A stretch of DNA of 64,000 nt, from assembly GCA_037952775.1 (NCBI GenBank), contig JBANAY010000003.1, positions 11,036,001 to 11,100,000 on the forward strand, given 5' to 3'. The DNA is from Clonostachys chloroleuca. Its lineage: Eukaryota > Ascomycota > Sordariomycetes > Hypocreales > Bionectriaceae. The position numbers were made by a program, and so were the translations under genes. The notes under the pieces were generated by a model, which saw only the letters and a program-made list of their open reading frames with translations, made no database searches and was not told the origin of the DNA. This document shows positions 22,117 through 33,637 of the stretch, one piece after another; position 1 is the stretch's first letter; the number at the start of each line of letters is the position of its first letter.

Positions 22117-22818
22117 ATGGCCTTCTTCATGTCCCACTCTGCCTACCACCCACAGGCCTCCTTTACGCCTGTCTTCCGCGTGGTCAACAATGACAGGTAC
22201 TCCCGTTGTGGAGGCGCCTACCACTTCTACCGTCCTGCACCCCGTCCCTGGAACCCCAGATTCAACGTCAGGGAGACTGAGGATGCCTACACCCTCACTG
22301 GTGAACTCCCGGGCCTGAACAAGGACCACGTCACCGTCGAGTTCCCCGAGCCCCAGAAGATCGTGATCCGCGGCAAAGTCGAGCGTGACCAAGACGCAGC
22401 CTCCCAGCCTACTACTCAGGAAGAGCGAGGAGAGCCCAGCGCATCTTCATCTGCTACTGCTGCTACCACACAGGCAGCTTCCGAGGACAGTTCAAGCACC
22501 CACTCTTACCAGGCTACCGTCGAGGACGACGACGAGACTGAAGACTTCGAGGTCGTTGACAAGGCATCCGAGAAGACCACCCAGGACGGACCACAGCGTC
22601 AGTTGGAGACTGAGGCTGAGCAGCAGCACCAGCAGCAGGAACACTCCGCCGAGGAGCCTCAGCGGCGATGCAGACGAGGTGTGCGCGAGTTCACTCGCAC
22701 GTTCACCTTCCCCGCCCACGTCGACGCCGACTTTGTCACCGCCGATCTCAAGGACGGTCTCCTGAGCGTCGTCGTGCCCAAGGCCAAGCCCGAGCCTCGC
22801 CACATCACCATCAACTAG
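22117..22818 (+). CDS. small heat-shock protein, hsp30/HSP20 type
   Basis: An intronless 233-aa alpha-crystallin-domain chaperone. The domain is split: the first half (about residues 42-90) contains PWNPRFNVRETEDAYTLTGE, with ELPGLNKDHVTVEF after it. The second half (about 188-233) contains VREFTRTFTFPAHVDAD and LKDGLLSVVVPK, ending in an HITIN tail that fits the I-x-I assembly motif. Between them lies a ~95-residue Ser/Thr/Glu/Gln-rich insert, as in Neurospora hsp30-type proteins. Proteins of this kind bind unfolding proteins without ATP, in cytosol and at membranes. Heat-shock elements upstream support induction by heat. It diverges from the ACT-like gene, so about 660 bp is shared upstream sequence. 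Confidence 0.93.
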   Translation: MAFFMSHSAYHPQASFTPVFRVVNNDRYSRCGGAYHFYRPAPRPWNPRFNVRETEDAYTLTGELPGLNKDHVTVEFPEPQKIVIRGKVERDQDAASQPTTQEERGEPSASSSATAATTQAASEDSSSTHSYQATVEDDDETEDFEVVDKASEKTTQDGPQRQLETEAEQQHQQQEHSAEEPQRRCRRGVREFTRTFTFPAHVDADFVTADLKDGLLSVVVPKAKPEPRHITIN

Positions 22819-23341
22819 ATGGTATGTGAGCTGGATTGAAAACGCGACCAGAGGGTCTTTGCTAGATAATGGGCATATGAAATTTCCGCATCAGCGGCGT
22901 TGGGGGATTAGCAACTCGGATACTTAGCACATGTAACGGGTTTCTTTTGTTGATTAGTTTTTCTTGTTCATCGAAATTTGATAATATAAATGGTTCACAA
23001 AAATTTGACTACTCGTGACTCGGATTGTGCAGATTTTGTATGATGGGTTATTCTCTCTTGAGCTCGTGTCAGCCGCCTTGCTTCCGGCATGGTCGAGGTT
23101 ACCGAAGCATCCATGAGCGCCAGTGAATGTAATGTTAGAAGAGATATGTTGGAACAGGCAGTAAAAGTAATTTATCAGCAGTATTTGGCATGAGTCATCC
23201 GTCAGTCTCGACAACCGCTAAAATGTGATGAAAGCGCGACTGACATAGCCCTTGGTCCAAAGCCCTACCATGTACGAAGAATGCCCGCGAGGCTGTGGTT
23301 ATCAACTGTATAATTGTGCCTTATTAACAAGCGAAGATACC
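22819..23341. other. convergent spacer
   Basis: AT-rich 3' regions of the small heat-shock gene and of the minus-strand hydrolase. The minus frame at 22954-23214 has no recognisable content. Confidence 0.5.
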
Positions 23342-24151
23342 TCAAGATATATCCATTGGATCGGAATGGTTCAGCGACTTGGTACCCAAGACATTTTGGT
23401 TTAGAAATGCAGCCATGTCTTCAACACCGTTTGGTGATTGGAACCAATGTCCTCCGGCAGGGTATTCTTTCCACTCAACCTGAGCCCCAAACCCTATCAG
23501 AATGTCCCGCATCTGCTGACCGTTCTGTAGCAGCACCAAAGGATCATCAGCGCAGTGCTCAAGCAAGACGGGTGTATTAGCTACGGCCGTGTCGTTCTCG
23601 GGCACATTGTCCAGCTCCAGGACATTGCGCATGCCAGCCAGGCCTCTCCCAACAAACGGACAACGACAAGAGAAGCCCAAGAAAGCGCCGAGCCTGCCTC
23701 CTCCTTCGGCTGGTATATTCAAGTTGAAGAGAGTGTGCACGCCCGTCGCGGCACCCATGCTAATGCCTGCCAGTATCACACGCGTCCAGTCACCTCCTAG
23801 TGCTGCAGCCTCGTCCCTAATTATATCGCGGATGACAGGGACGACTTGCTTGAGCCCCTCGGTCTGGACGTCTTCTCTGTCAGTAAAGTCGCGCACGTTC
23901 CAGACGTCGAACCACTGCGGAGGCCATGCTCCGGAACAGCTGGTGGCTTCCCGGGTGGGCGCCTGGGGAAAGACCCAGCGGAACGAAGGGAATCTATCGA
24001 ATATTGTGTGGCCTTGTGTATCGCGCCAGAGAGAGAGGGAGAAGGTGAAGTTTTTCGTATTGTCACCACGGCCATGGAGAAAAGTCACCGTGTGGGTGTG
24101 TGTTTCTGTTCTGGCAGGGATCGTGAGGATTGGTGTGTTTGGATTACCCAT
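23342..24151 (-). CDS. acyl-protein thioesterase-like carboxylesterase (Abhydrolase_2)
   Basis: An intronless 269-aa alpha/beta hydrolase. The oxyanion strand reads TVTFLHGRGDN (residues 21-31), the nucleophile elbow is GISMG with Ser131, the acid is Asp203 in HCADDPLV, and the base is His235 in AGGHWF. This order and spacing fit the phospholipase/carboxylesterase family that includes acyl-protein thioesterases, which remove palmitate from proteins or hydrolyse short esters and lysophospholipids. It is longer than the classic ~225-aa thioesterases, with extra sequence between residues 40 and 95 (a WFDVWN motif). No signal peptide is visible, so it is probably cytosolic. The true substrate is unknown. 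Confidence 0.88.
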   Translation of the reverse strand: MGNPNTPILTIPARTETHTHTVTFLHGRGDNTKNFTFSLSLWRDTQGHTIFDRFPSFRWVFPQAPTREATSCSGAWPPQWFDVWNVRDFTDREDVQTEGLKQVVPVIRDIIRDEAAALGGDWTRVILAGISMGAATGVHTLFNLNIPAEGGGRLGAFLGFSCRCPFVGRGLAGMRNVLELDNVPENDTAVANTPVLLEHCADDPLVLLQNGQQMRDILIGFGAQVEWKEYPAGGHWFQSPNGVEDMAAFLNQNVLGTKSLNHSDPMDIS

Positions 24152-25166
24152 GTTCGAACAACGTTCAACTTCACCAAGAACTTGATTTCGTTTAGTTGTT
24201 TAGAGCAACAATGTCATGCCTGATATGACTTGATCCCAACCCCGCATTAACAGCCAGGGTTTCAGCCTCTTCATACATGTACCTAGTTGGTTATGTCCCT
24301 AGCATATGCATTTGCACAAAAGTGCAGCACAACCAACAACGATTTCAACGCTCGTATATCGCAGCCAACATGTATCCACGAGCAGAAACGAGGAATTAGT
24401 CGCGGATCTTTCCCGCGTAACTGGTGGGGTAGCCGTAATGGTATTTCCCAAACCAGACATTCGACAGCTTAATAGAAGGCTGCCCACATTTTCATTACAT
24501 GGTGAAATGAGGACCCCATTGAGCTCGCGCTTGGGACTGCATTGCATTCAGTTATTCTCCCCACTCATTCCCCTACTGTGGAGGCAGTAATTCGTGATGA
24601 GTCACCTGGGTAGCCCATATGCCGGGTCCGGAGTTGCTGTTTACAACCCCGAACATCGACGATGTTGGAACACTCCTCTATGTGGAGTTTCCGCCAACGA
24701 TATGTTAGAGAGCAGGAAAAAAGCCTCACTGCTATGATAATTCTAAGGTTAGGACGTCATGTCATCTAATAAAGGGGCTAGAGCGAAGGGCGTACTGGGG
24801 ACATTACAGCCCTGCGGATCAACGTGGAGACTAGCTGGAGATGGGCTAATTGGAACCATCTTCGGCCCTGTCCCGCTCTCAGGTTTGGGCAAGGAGCGGC
24901 TTGAGCGAGCATCTGCAATTCACCGAATACGGTTTCGTAGTGTCTGCGGAACTCTTGCAGGGCCGTGCCGTAATTGCCGGCCGGGGTAGGCGGGAAAGGT
25001 GAAGGTGAGTCAAGTGTATTTTCCAACATAGCATCAGCTAGTCTGAGTATTTAAAGTACCGGAAACATCACGTTTCATGATGCCCGTATGCATCTAGTAA
25101 AAAAAACTGGCATGTAGAAACTAGAAAAAAGAAGTCAATACCTGCTGGGAAGCCTTTCTTTTCAAA
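24152..25166. other. divergent upstream region between hydrolase and MFS gene
   Basis: Short frames only. TATTTAAA at about 25048-25055 lies roughly 115 bp before the MFS start and is a plausible TATA element. The minus frame 24778-25029 was inspected and not recognised. Confidence 0.45.
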
Positions 25167-26658
25167 ATGGCAGCAGGAAATACTGCTGCTAAGGTTGGCT
25201 CGGTTCATGAAAAACAGGTTCAGGACATTGAGTCTTCGTCAACTGAGCGAAAAGAACCTGACGACGATATTCCAGATGGAGGAGCAGCAGCATGGCTTGT
25301 CGTCTTTGGGACCTGGTGCACATCGTTCTGTAGCTTTGGCTGGATCAACAGTAAGAGTCACTCCCTTTCTCCTGATGGCTCTTTCTATGTTTAACAGCCT
25401 GTTTCTTTCTCTCATAGGCGTCGGGATCTTCCAAGACTATTACCAACACGAGCTCCTGAGTTCATACTCCTCAAGTACGATTGCATGGATCCCTTCTCTG
25501 CAAATATTCTTCATGTTCGCCTCGGGGCCTCTGATCGGCAAACTATATGATCGATACGGGCCGCATTATTTGATTTTTGGTGGCACTCTGCTGCATGTGT
25601 TTGGTTTGATGATGGCTTCGATTTCCAAAGAGTACTACCAGATTCTTCTTTCTCAAGGCGTCTGCAGCGCTATCGGCGCGTCGGCCATATTTCAACCAGG
25701 TATGACACAAAAAATGGATCAGAATGAAGTAGAAGATCATATAAATTAACCTTGACATGAAGCAATCTCTTCTGTGCGCGATTGGTTCAGCAAGAAGCGA
25801 GCCGCCGCCTTCGGGATCTGCTCAACTGGATCAAGTCTAGGGGGCGTGATTTTCCCTATCATGCTCAACCGGCTGATCCGCCAGATCGGATACGGATGGA
25901 CAATGCGGATCTCAGCTTTCCTTATTTTAGGCCTCCTTGTCATCGCCAATCTTACGGTCCGGCAACAAGTTAAGCACCGACCAGCGCCGGTAGGGCACAA
26001 GGCCAATTACACAGCCCCCTTCAAGGAACTCCCCATGCTATTTCTCATGATTGGGTTCTTTCTCATTACTTTTGGAGTATTTGTGCCCATAGACTATATT
26101 GTTGTTGAAGCCAATGCTTTTGGCATGGGAACAAATATCAGGCAATACATAGTACCGATCCTGAACGCAGCAAGGTGAGTCTAAACTGATGACTTACGAC
26201 ATCAAAATACTAATGACGCTGACTGTAGCTTCTTTGGGCGAACCTCTTGCGGTCTCGTCGCTGATAAAGTTGGCCATTTCAACGTCTTCACGACTGTCTG
26301 CGCGACGACGAGTATCCTTATTTTGGGTCTATGGATCCCTGCAAGTAGCAACGCAGCCATAATATGCTTCGCTGCGTTTTTCGGCTTCTTCTCTGGCGCC
26401 TACGTCTCTCTGTTGCCTGCGTTAGTCGCCGAGGTGTCACCTCCCGAAGAATTTGGATACCGCACTGGTCTTCTCTTTGGATGTGCTTCAATCGGAGGTC
26501 TTGTTACAAACCCTATCGCCGGGGCAATCATTCAACTCGAGCATGGGTCATTTCGTGGTCTCAAAATATTTGCAGGCACAATGTACTTGGCTGGAACTAT
26601 GGCGGCATTTGGAGCAAGATTGATTAAAACGGATTTCAGGCTTGGAGTCAAGTTCTAA
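25167..26658 (+). CDS. monocarboxylate-transporter-like MFS permease (SLC16 type)
   Basis: Exons 25167-25350, 25418-25699, 25763-26174 and 26229-26658 join in frame to 435 aa. The cytosolic N-terminus ends in the diagnostic [12 protein letters not shown] at the first membrane helix. [23 protein letters not shown] follows in the spliced product across a single exon, then [13 protein letters not shown] (loop 2-3) and [15 protein letters not shown] between helices 4 and 5. The second half holds [15 protein letters not shown] and ends shortly after helix 12. This is the fungal MCT family, whose members carry monocarboxylates, riboflavin or secondary-metabolite precursors; this one's substrate is not predictable. 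It is slightly short, mainly at the C-terminus. Its 3' end faces the 3' end of the siderophore-type transporter. Confidence 0.88.
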
Positions 26659-27133
26659 TGTTACGAAAGGTGGCGAACGCGAGCATCATCTCACGGCCTC
26701 AGAATCTAAACTGAGGACGGGGCAATTTGCCCAAGGTCTATCAGCATTATTGAGCATACAAACGATCACTCATATCACGCTCCAAGGCTTACGTGGTGAG
26801 GGATATTTCATTATGCATTCGACTCTTCGCCTGGTCGCTCAAGAAAACTAGGTCAGGCAGTATTTGAGTAAAAACAAAAGGAACAGGGCTCTTTGTTGGG
26901 TCCCTGATCCAAAATAGGACAGGCTGATATGGGCACAGAGTAGATAGTAGAACTTGAAGCTTTTTAATCAAGTTCACCTGTCAATAAAAGACATTTCAAT
27001 ATATCCTCATCTGTATTCGTGGGAAACATCGCCTGACCCGAAGGGAAATTCATTTCAAACCTGTAGAAACTAGGTCATGCCCGCGAAGGATTCTGGCCTT
27101 GATAAGCTAAGCATACGGAAACTATGATCAGCG
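26659..27133. other. convergent spacer between two MFS genes
   Basis: AT-rich 3' regions of two convergent transporter genes. No gene is seen. Confidence 0.5.
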
Positions 27134-29419
27134 CTATGGTGCTTGTGGGTTCTCCTTTTCTTCAGCCTTGCGTTTCGCTGCACTTCGTTCCTCGTCAACT
27201 TTGCCAACGTGTATATCGTCACAGATGAAAGAGAACAGGAAAGCCATTGAAGCAGTGACAATGAAGCCCACGAAGAAATGCCGGAAAGTCTTTTTGTGTG
27301 CCAAAATAATAGCGTCCCTCTCTGGGGAGCCCCATTCGTAGCTTTGTGCCACAGTGAGCGAGCCCATTATTGCTCTTGCCTGATCTTTGATCTCCGAGGG
27401 AAGGTATTGCTCAAGGTTTTTGACGAGGATAGCTACTGGCTGTTAAGAAATGCTTCCCACCCGGTATCTAAGGTGACTTACTGGTCCACATCCCTCCAGC
27501 TACTGCTCCAGCAACTGACGTGGAGAAGTTTGCAAGTATAATGTACGCAGCGGATAATACCGGAACATCTGACGGATTATTAGTAAGAATATCATGAGGC
27601 ATGTTTCCTCCCCAAATTCAGTGTCTGTACTCACCTTGCGGTAGTGCTGAGGCTTGAGCAAGGACAAGAACGCTCATGAAACCTCCAAAGCCAAATCCTG
27701 AAACAATTTGGGCTGCCACCAGGCCAGCCAACTGAGAATGTGGATCGGGAAAGGCGAGCTGCAAGCCGCCACCAAGAACCAGCAGGCCCATGTTCGCAAC
27801 AAACAGCCACTTTGGACGCTGCATCCATGAAACAAGAGCACCGTAACAGAGCTGTGCGAAGGCATTGGTCAATGTTAGCGCCAGCGTGACGTACGTGGCA
27901 CTCGAGATGCTGAGCTGACTCGTCACCATTATATATACGTAAAAGTATGGCAGGAGGAAGCTCAAAGAAAATCCACCACAGAGGCTCGCTAGGTTGTGTT
28001 TGTAAGCATCAGAAACTCGGCGTAGGGTGAAGTGTCCAGAACTTACCGAGCAATGGGCCCAGCACATTCTTATTGCGAATCAGCCTTTTTGGGAAGAGTG
28101 GGTTGAGAGCAAACTTGGCCTCCCAAATACCAAAAGCAATGAGGACGCAGAGGCCTATTACCGTGGGAGCGACACAGTGGGCCGAAGCATACCTTTCCAC
28201 GCCACCATGCTCCAGAGGGATGGGGAGAAAAAGTAGGGCACATCCGGTAGCGAGAAAAGCACAACCGATTAGGTCCTGTTCTAGCAATATAGCCCATATT
28301 CCCAGAACTCTTTGCTTCCGAGATGCTGGTCTCTCTAGCGTTCCTTTCTGGTGAACCTTTCTCCTTGCAAGGAAAAGCGCAACCAAAAGTGGGATCGAAG
28401 CGACAGGAATCTTTATTTGGAAGGATATCGTTAGTCAATTGTCCAGGAATCACTTTCTTTTGCCTGGGCAGGGCTTGGTTACCATGATACACCAGAGTGC
28501 GATACCCCATCTCCAACTTAATCTTTGGAGCACTGATTCGGCCATCTTTGCACCGCCCTGTCCAAAGGGATTCAGTCTTGGTTCCAAATTTCTGATACGT
28601 TGTTGTGCCCTGGGAGGCAGAGTCGCTTACCAGTTGGGATACCATGGCAGGCAAATTCGCTGCGCCCAAGGACAATGCGCGGTGTCTCATGTTGCTCAAT
28701 TCTATAGACCAAAGTCAGCCTCTGAATGAAAGGTAGAGAATGTGAAAACAGAAATCTATTGATCATGAGAGACTCACCAGCAGTTAAGACATATATCATA
28801 AATTTAGACGCTACCAGCCGTAAGTTATTGATGAACGAGGTACACTGTGCAAGGTGTCTTACTCATCAGTCCTACAGCGTAAATACTGAAGCCCGCAATC
28901 AGAGCGGCTATGCCTGGTGCAGAAGCCTCTAGGATGAATGCAAGGGTGATGAGGCATACGGAGGCGGCAACGATGGTAAATGAGCTGAGAAACTAATGTC
29001 AGGCTTTGATCATTGGAGCGGGAAAGTGACCTAGCCATGCGTACTGAATTTCACCTGCTAGAGTAGCAAGAACACCCTGGATTCCTTATTTTGATTGGTA
29101 AGTAAAACCTTGTGACAGCGACAGCGTAATTTATTGACACACCTAGTGCAATGACTCCGAAGATAGCAGACAAGGCGCCTTCTACCGACAGCCGTTCAAA
29201 TTCGCTAAGCGCGTAGACGAAGTATGTGCTGACAGTGACACTGTCGAGATAGTTTGTAAAAGACACTAGGAGAAGTCCAATCCAGGCGAGAACCAATTGC
29301 CATTTGTTGAGCACATCGAGAAGTGTTATGCCAGCCACGAGGTCGTGCGCGTTGTCTAACTCCTTTTCACTTGTCGCCGCGACTGTAGATTCTACAGCCG
29401 GCTTTGTCTCCGAGGCCAT
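27134..29419 (-). CDS. siderophore-iron transporter-type MFS protein (SIT family)
   Basis: Ten exons join without a frame break to 573 aa: 29143-29419, 29045-29084, 28863-28984, 28778-28810, 28631-28701, 28483-28557, 28047-28410, 27635-27988, 27482-27568, 27134-27432. Two exons are only 33 and 40 nt. The start is MASETK at 29419, ~45 residues before the first helix. Family features include VSFTNYLDSVTVSTY in helix 1, ELSNMRHRALSL after helix 4, WRWGIALWCIM, a basic loop (LARRK) mid-protein, FPKRLIRNKNVL before helix 9, and the YEWGSPERDAIILAHKKT tail shared with SIT transporters. Such proteins take up ferric siderophores by proton symport at the plasma membrane or in endosomes. Substrate specificity cannot be read. 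The upstream region is rich in GATA motifs. Confidence 0.85.
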
Positions 29420-29431
29420 AGTGGAAGTGAA

Positions 29432-29640
29432 GATAGATGATGACAAAAGGATAGTTTTGGCAGTCTGGATCCCGATAGCTGCCTGGAGAGCATGCAGCGG
29501 CGCTGATCGGTGAGCTTTATACTGACGGCTGCTACTATCATTCCTTTGAGATAGATAAGGGAAGTAACTTACAAGGCGTAGACTTTCCTTCCCTTGTCGT
29601 GGAGAAATCAATATTGTCACCCGTTATCAGGGCTAGGATA
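29432..29640 (-). promoter_or_regulatory. GATA-motif cluster upstream of the SIT-type transporter
   Basis: Eight GATA cores lie in about 210 bp: GATA on the plus strand at 29432, 29450, 29474, 29550, 29554 and 29637, and TATC at 29536 and 29625. Fungal iron uptake genes are repressed by GATA factors of the SreA/URBS1 type, whose preferred site contains GATAA. Part of the cluster may be in the 5' leader. The link is inferred from context. Confidence 0.4.
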
Positions 29641-30184
29641 ATGTGGCTTGTCCCCGCGTCAAGTCGCATGACTTGGATTGTCCCGGTCTGCCGCTCTCTT
29701 CCATATCATTTGCCAAAATACCTGGGGAACCCTGCCAGCTATCAGTGCCAAGAGACAAAGCTGTCAAACCCCATGTCGCAACTCTGCTAGTCTTGATAGC
29801 GTTCTAGCGCACCTATTTAGGTTAAATAGTGTCGTATCATGTTACACCGACAATGATGAGAGGTTCATGAGGGGGGCGGGGATTGCCCCTGGATACCAAT
29901 TCCCGACCCAGTCTGTCATTGGGAGCAAATCCAAGTCCTAGTTCATTGATAAGGTCGATGAGTTAGTATGATTGGTCCGCAGTGTACTGATAACGGTGAA
30001 CAAGGATAGGATACAGATACGCTAATTGTCTGGACGATAAGAAGCCAAGTCAACTGTTCAGATCGGTAGAAGGTATCAGAACCTTGGAACAACAGAGATC
30101 GTGGTTGCCATTCAACTCGAGTCTCGAATGAGTTGTGGAAATATCATTTAAGAAGAGCTATAGCTCATTGGTAAACTAACCCAG

Positions 30185-30588
30185 CGCGCATCTGCCTTAT
30201 AACTCCCCATAAAGCGAACGTCCATGCGATTGAGAAGATGCTAAAGAGCAGCGACTATGACCTCCTTGCCGGTATGCCACCTGCTGCTACCGTGGACTCG
30301 TTCCAAGGCCGGGAAGGTGATATCGTCGTGGCTATCATGGTCTCCACAGAGAAGTCTGGGCCAGGGTTTATGAGATGTGAGAACCGGCTGAATGTTCTGT
30401 TATCCCGCCACCGAAGTGCACCCGTGATTGTCGGCGATATGAATGTCGCCGGGGCTCTAGTTGATAACAGCAACGGAACAATTGAGCTAACAGGGCAAAA
30501 TCCACCAAACAACAATGGAATGTTGAGCAATGTGTGTTCAGGACTCGTAAAGGACGGCCGAGTTGTAGTTGTTGAATGTAGCAAGTAG
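30185..30588 (+). pseudogene. 3' remnant of an SF1 (Upf1/NAM7-like) helicase gene
   Basis: The reading frame gives ICLITPHKANV, then motif V of superfamily 1 helicases (TVDSFQGREGDIVV) and motif VI-like NRLNVLLSRHRS followed by VIVGD, ending at a natural stop. This corresponds to the last ~130 residues of the C-terminal RecA domain (AAA_12). A splice-acceptor-like CTAAC...CCAG stands just before it (30173-30184). I find none of the upstream motifs (Walker A, DExx) in the preceding 700 bp, which instead hold the upstream region of the transporter. The usual motif VI has S/T-R-A-R; here it is SRHR, another sign of decay. It is read as the stump left after deletion or rearrangement. Confidence 0.65.
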
Positions 30589-30649
30589 AGATAAATTAGA
30601 AAATTAATGAGATAAACTCGAAAACACAGAAAGGTAGCACGTGGTTATG

Positions 30650-31817
30650 CTATTTAGAAATGACAACGACCAGCTTCCCAATGCCGCCCTTGATCGCATA
30701 CACTTCCTCACAATTCCTTCGTACCACCTCAATATCCTCTAGTTCTACAACTCTCATGACCGCCTTCACCTTACCCAAAGCTACGATCTCGCCGGATATC
30801 TCCAGATCCTCGCGAATGTCGGGGCTCCCTGAAACCATTTCGTGATAGATGTTTGTTCCCCAAAATTTCCACGTGTAGTAGTACTGAGCCAAGTCGAGTA
30901 TGACTCCAAACCACCAAGGAAAGCGGTCTGCGCCCATAATCTCTTTCGCCACACTCTTGGTAGGAATGCTGGTGATGGACATCAACGTGCCGGTCTTCTT
31001 GTCTAACGCTGCGATGCAGTCGTCCATCGAAGACATCTGAGTATTGATAGCGAAGTCTACAGTGCCCTGGGGCACGAGATCTCCGACCTTTTGCGTTTTG
31101 TAGTCGATAATCTGATCGACCATGCCGGGGAGATATTTCTCCACCAGGGGTACTTTGGCTGTGGATACGGTAGAGATGATCTTGGCGGCGCCAAAGAAGT
31201 TCTTGGCTACTTGAATAATGATCGATCCCGTACCGCTCAAAGCGCCCGGCACGAACACTGTCTTGCCCTCGAGGCTCTCTTCCCCGCGGACTTGCAGCCC
31301 GCGCTTGATTACCTGGTATGCCGCAACTACCATGGGGGTGAATGAAGCCGCCTCCTCGAAAGAAAGACTTGGCGGTTTTCGAATAAGAAGATTCTCAGGG
31401 CAGACGGTGTATTCAGAGACAAACCCTGGTGGCGGTATGCGGAACATGGGCTTAGATATGTTAGTACCATAGACCTCGTCGCCGACTTTGAGGTGCTTAA
31501 CGCCGTCGCCAACTGCGGCAACGACACCGGCACCGGAGTTTCCGATTTTCAGGGGAAACCTGTCATCTTTGTTAGCGAACCATTCCTCCCTCAACTGTCT
31601 TTGGCCAAGTTTAAACGAACGTAGCCTTGTAGAAAACCTCGAGTTTACCCCCCGCAATCTGCACGTCCCCCGTGCCAAGGCTTGCCGCTCGGACATGGAC
31701 GAGGACATCGGTTGGCTCTTTGATCATTGGCGTTGGCATCGAGGCGATCTCGAAGGTACTCGGCGGCCCCTTTTTGGGGGCCACGAGGGACTGCATTGTC
31801 TTGGGAACATCGGTCAT
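30650..31817 (-). CDS. zinc-independent MDR oxidoreductase (quinone oxidoreductase-like)
   Basis: Two exons (31621-31817 and 30650-31559, intron 61 nt with a GTTCGT donor) join to 368 aa. The N-terminal GroES-like half has GKLEVFYKATFPLKIGNSG across the junction and VGDGVKHLKVGDEVYG. The cofactor half starts LEGKTVFVPGALSGTGS, a variant of the NAD(P)-binding loop. The catalytic-zinc ligands of alcohol dehydrogenases (such as GHE) are absent, which places it with NADPH quinone oxidoreductases and enoyl reductases. It probably reduces an activated double bond or quinone in the cytosol. Fungal members often sit near secondary-metabolism genes, but no such cluster is seen here. The gene convergently faces the helicase remnant, with 61 bp between stops. 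Confidence 0.88.
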
Positions 31818-33637
31818 TTCCAGATGTAGTCGATTGCTATATAGTGCTAAAACAAGTTTCGTTGACTCCGCCGCGTGGAATGTCTCTTGTATTTATGGTC
31901 GTGTTAGCGGACTTTGGTCTTGCGGGAAGCGGAGCTCATCAGATCAGTGGAGGGGCGAACGCGGAGATGGGCTGATTGGCCTGCTCGCTTGTGTTGGATC
32001 AGACGACGTCAGCCGCAAACTTTACGAGGTGAATGTGTTAGGCCCATTGCTAATTTTGCCCTTGATACTACCTAGGCATTCCATTTTGCAGAAACGGCCG
32101 GGGTAAAGCAGACAAGGCTTTTCCTCTTGGAACATCCGCAGTCCTGCTAGTACTAGATACTTCTACGGGAAACTGATACTCTGATTAATTGGCTAGAGGC
32201 TACTTGCTACAGAACGAATGCCAAAGCTGCCAAACCCTCATCTTCTTTTGGGTCGAAGGATGGAGACAACCAACATTGAACGGACGACAGAATGCCAATG
32301 CTTTGAGAGTCATCCTTCGCCTTAAACGCTACCAGATCTAAATTCAGGATAACGAATAGGTAGAGGAATGCTTCACGGACCAGATAATTCTGCGAGCCAG
32401 GCAATATGCATCTAGCCGGCACTTTCCGTACCCTGAGGGCAATTTTCCCCTGCAAGATATTCTGTTTGATATTCCCTCCTATTCGGGTGAACGAAGAAAG
32501 GGACGTTCTCAATGTGAATGAGGTACTGCCGAGAGAGTCGAGGCTTTTCTAGCCATTGATTAGGATTTAAATAGTAAGGAATGAGCAGTCACCGGCATGG
32601 ACTTGCGTGCGTGATTGTGCAAAACAACATGGTGCTCTAATATCCCTAATACTGTATCCTGACACATTGCTCGCAATACGAATTGAAAAATGTGATGAAA
32701 AATCGTTATAGAATCCAAAGAACTGATTATTTATTTCTCATTATTGCGATGACTATTTTAAACCAAATGAAATGCTTCGTCTGTAGTTTACGGATGGTAG
32801 GCTTGGCAGGGAACGCAATGGAAGGGGTGATTGATAACGCATCAATGGAGGAGGATATTAGCTGGTGATCCTTATTTCGTCAGATCAGTGAGCCTGGTGA
32901 ATTGACGATGGTGTCCTTGTCTGCAAAGATTGATTGGAATGCTTCCCAATGAAACAGGGGGTTCAAGCGCATAGAACAAGACGAGACAAATTAGTTCGTT
33001 TCCTATCAGGTTATCCCCATTGTGCTCGCCCTGCATCAAATTGGCGAACGACTTGCAGTAACCTCCGTACCCAAGATTGGCTAGTGATAATTCTTGATTG
33101 AATACTGAGAAGATTGATTAACTAAATAAAGGAAGCTTATTGGTTAATGCCAACCGCATTCAATCGCAGAAGTGATGCGAGACATTTCTGATACAGGGGC
33201 CCTCCGAATGTGGTAGCTGACCCATTCCAATGCATCACGCTGCCTGTTAATGCACCGCCAATTTTGAAACAATATTCGCAAGTGTAAGGAATTGCGATGG
33301 TTGACTGAGCGAGTTGAAACTCTATAAATATGTTAAAAGGAACTCGTGGAGACAGATTTCTATCCATCATCACCATCTAAAACTCCAGACTATTGCTTCT
33401 ATCTCTTCCTAATACGCCGACGTTAACAGGCTAAACCCCGTCACATATTTCTCCAAGCTGAAGATCTGTGCATGAAAAGGGATCAGAGAGTTGCTGTATC
33501 ACTCGATCTATTACGACTTAAATTTAAACGCCTCCAACCCCATTAGACTGGCTCTCATCAATCGATGCGCCGAGTCTCTTCTCTGCCGGCCTTCACGTAC
33601 ACTTTCAAAACTGGTCCGCAGTATCAAGATCGTTAGC
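31818..33637. other. spacer with TATA box of the next small gene
   Basis: Mostly AT-rich with short frames. A 101-codon minus frame at 32207-32512 was not recognised. TATAAATA at 33323-33330 lies about 310 bp before the ATG at 33638 and is a plausible core promoter. Confidence 0.4.
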
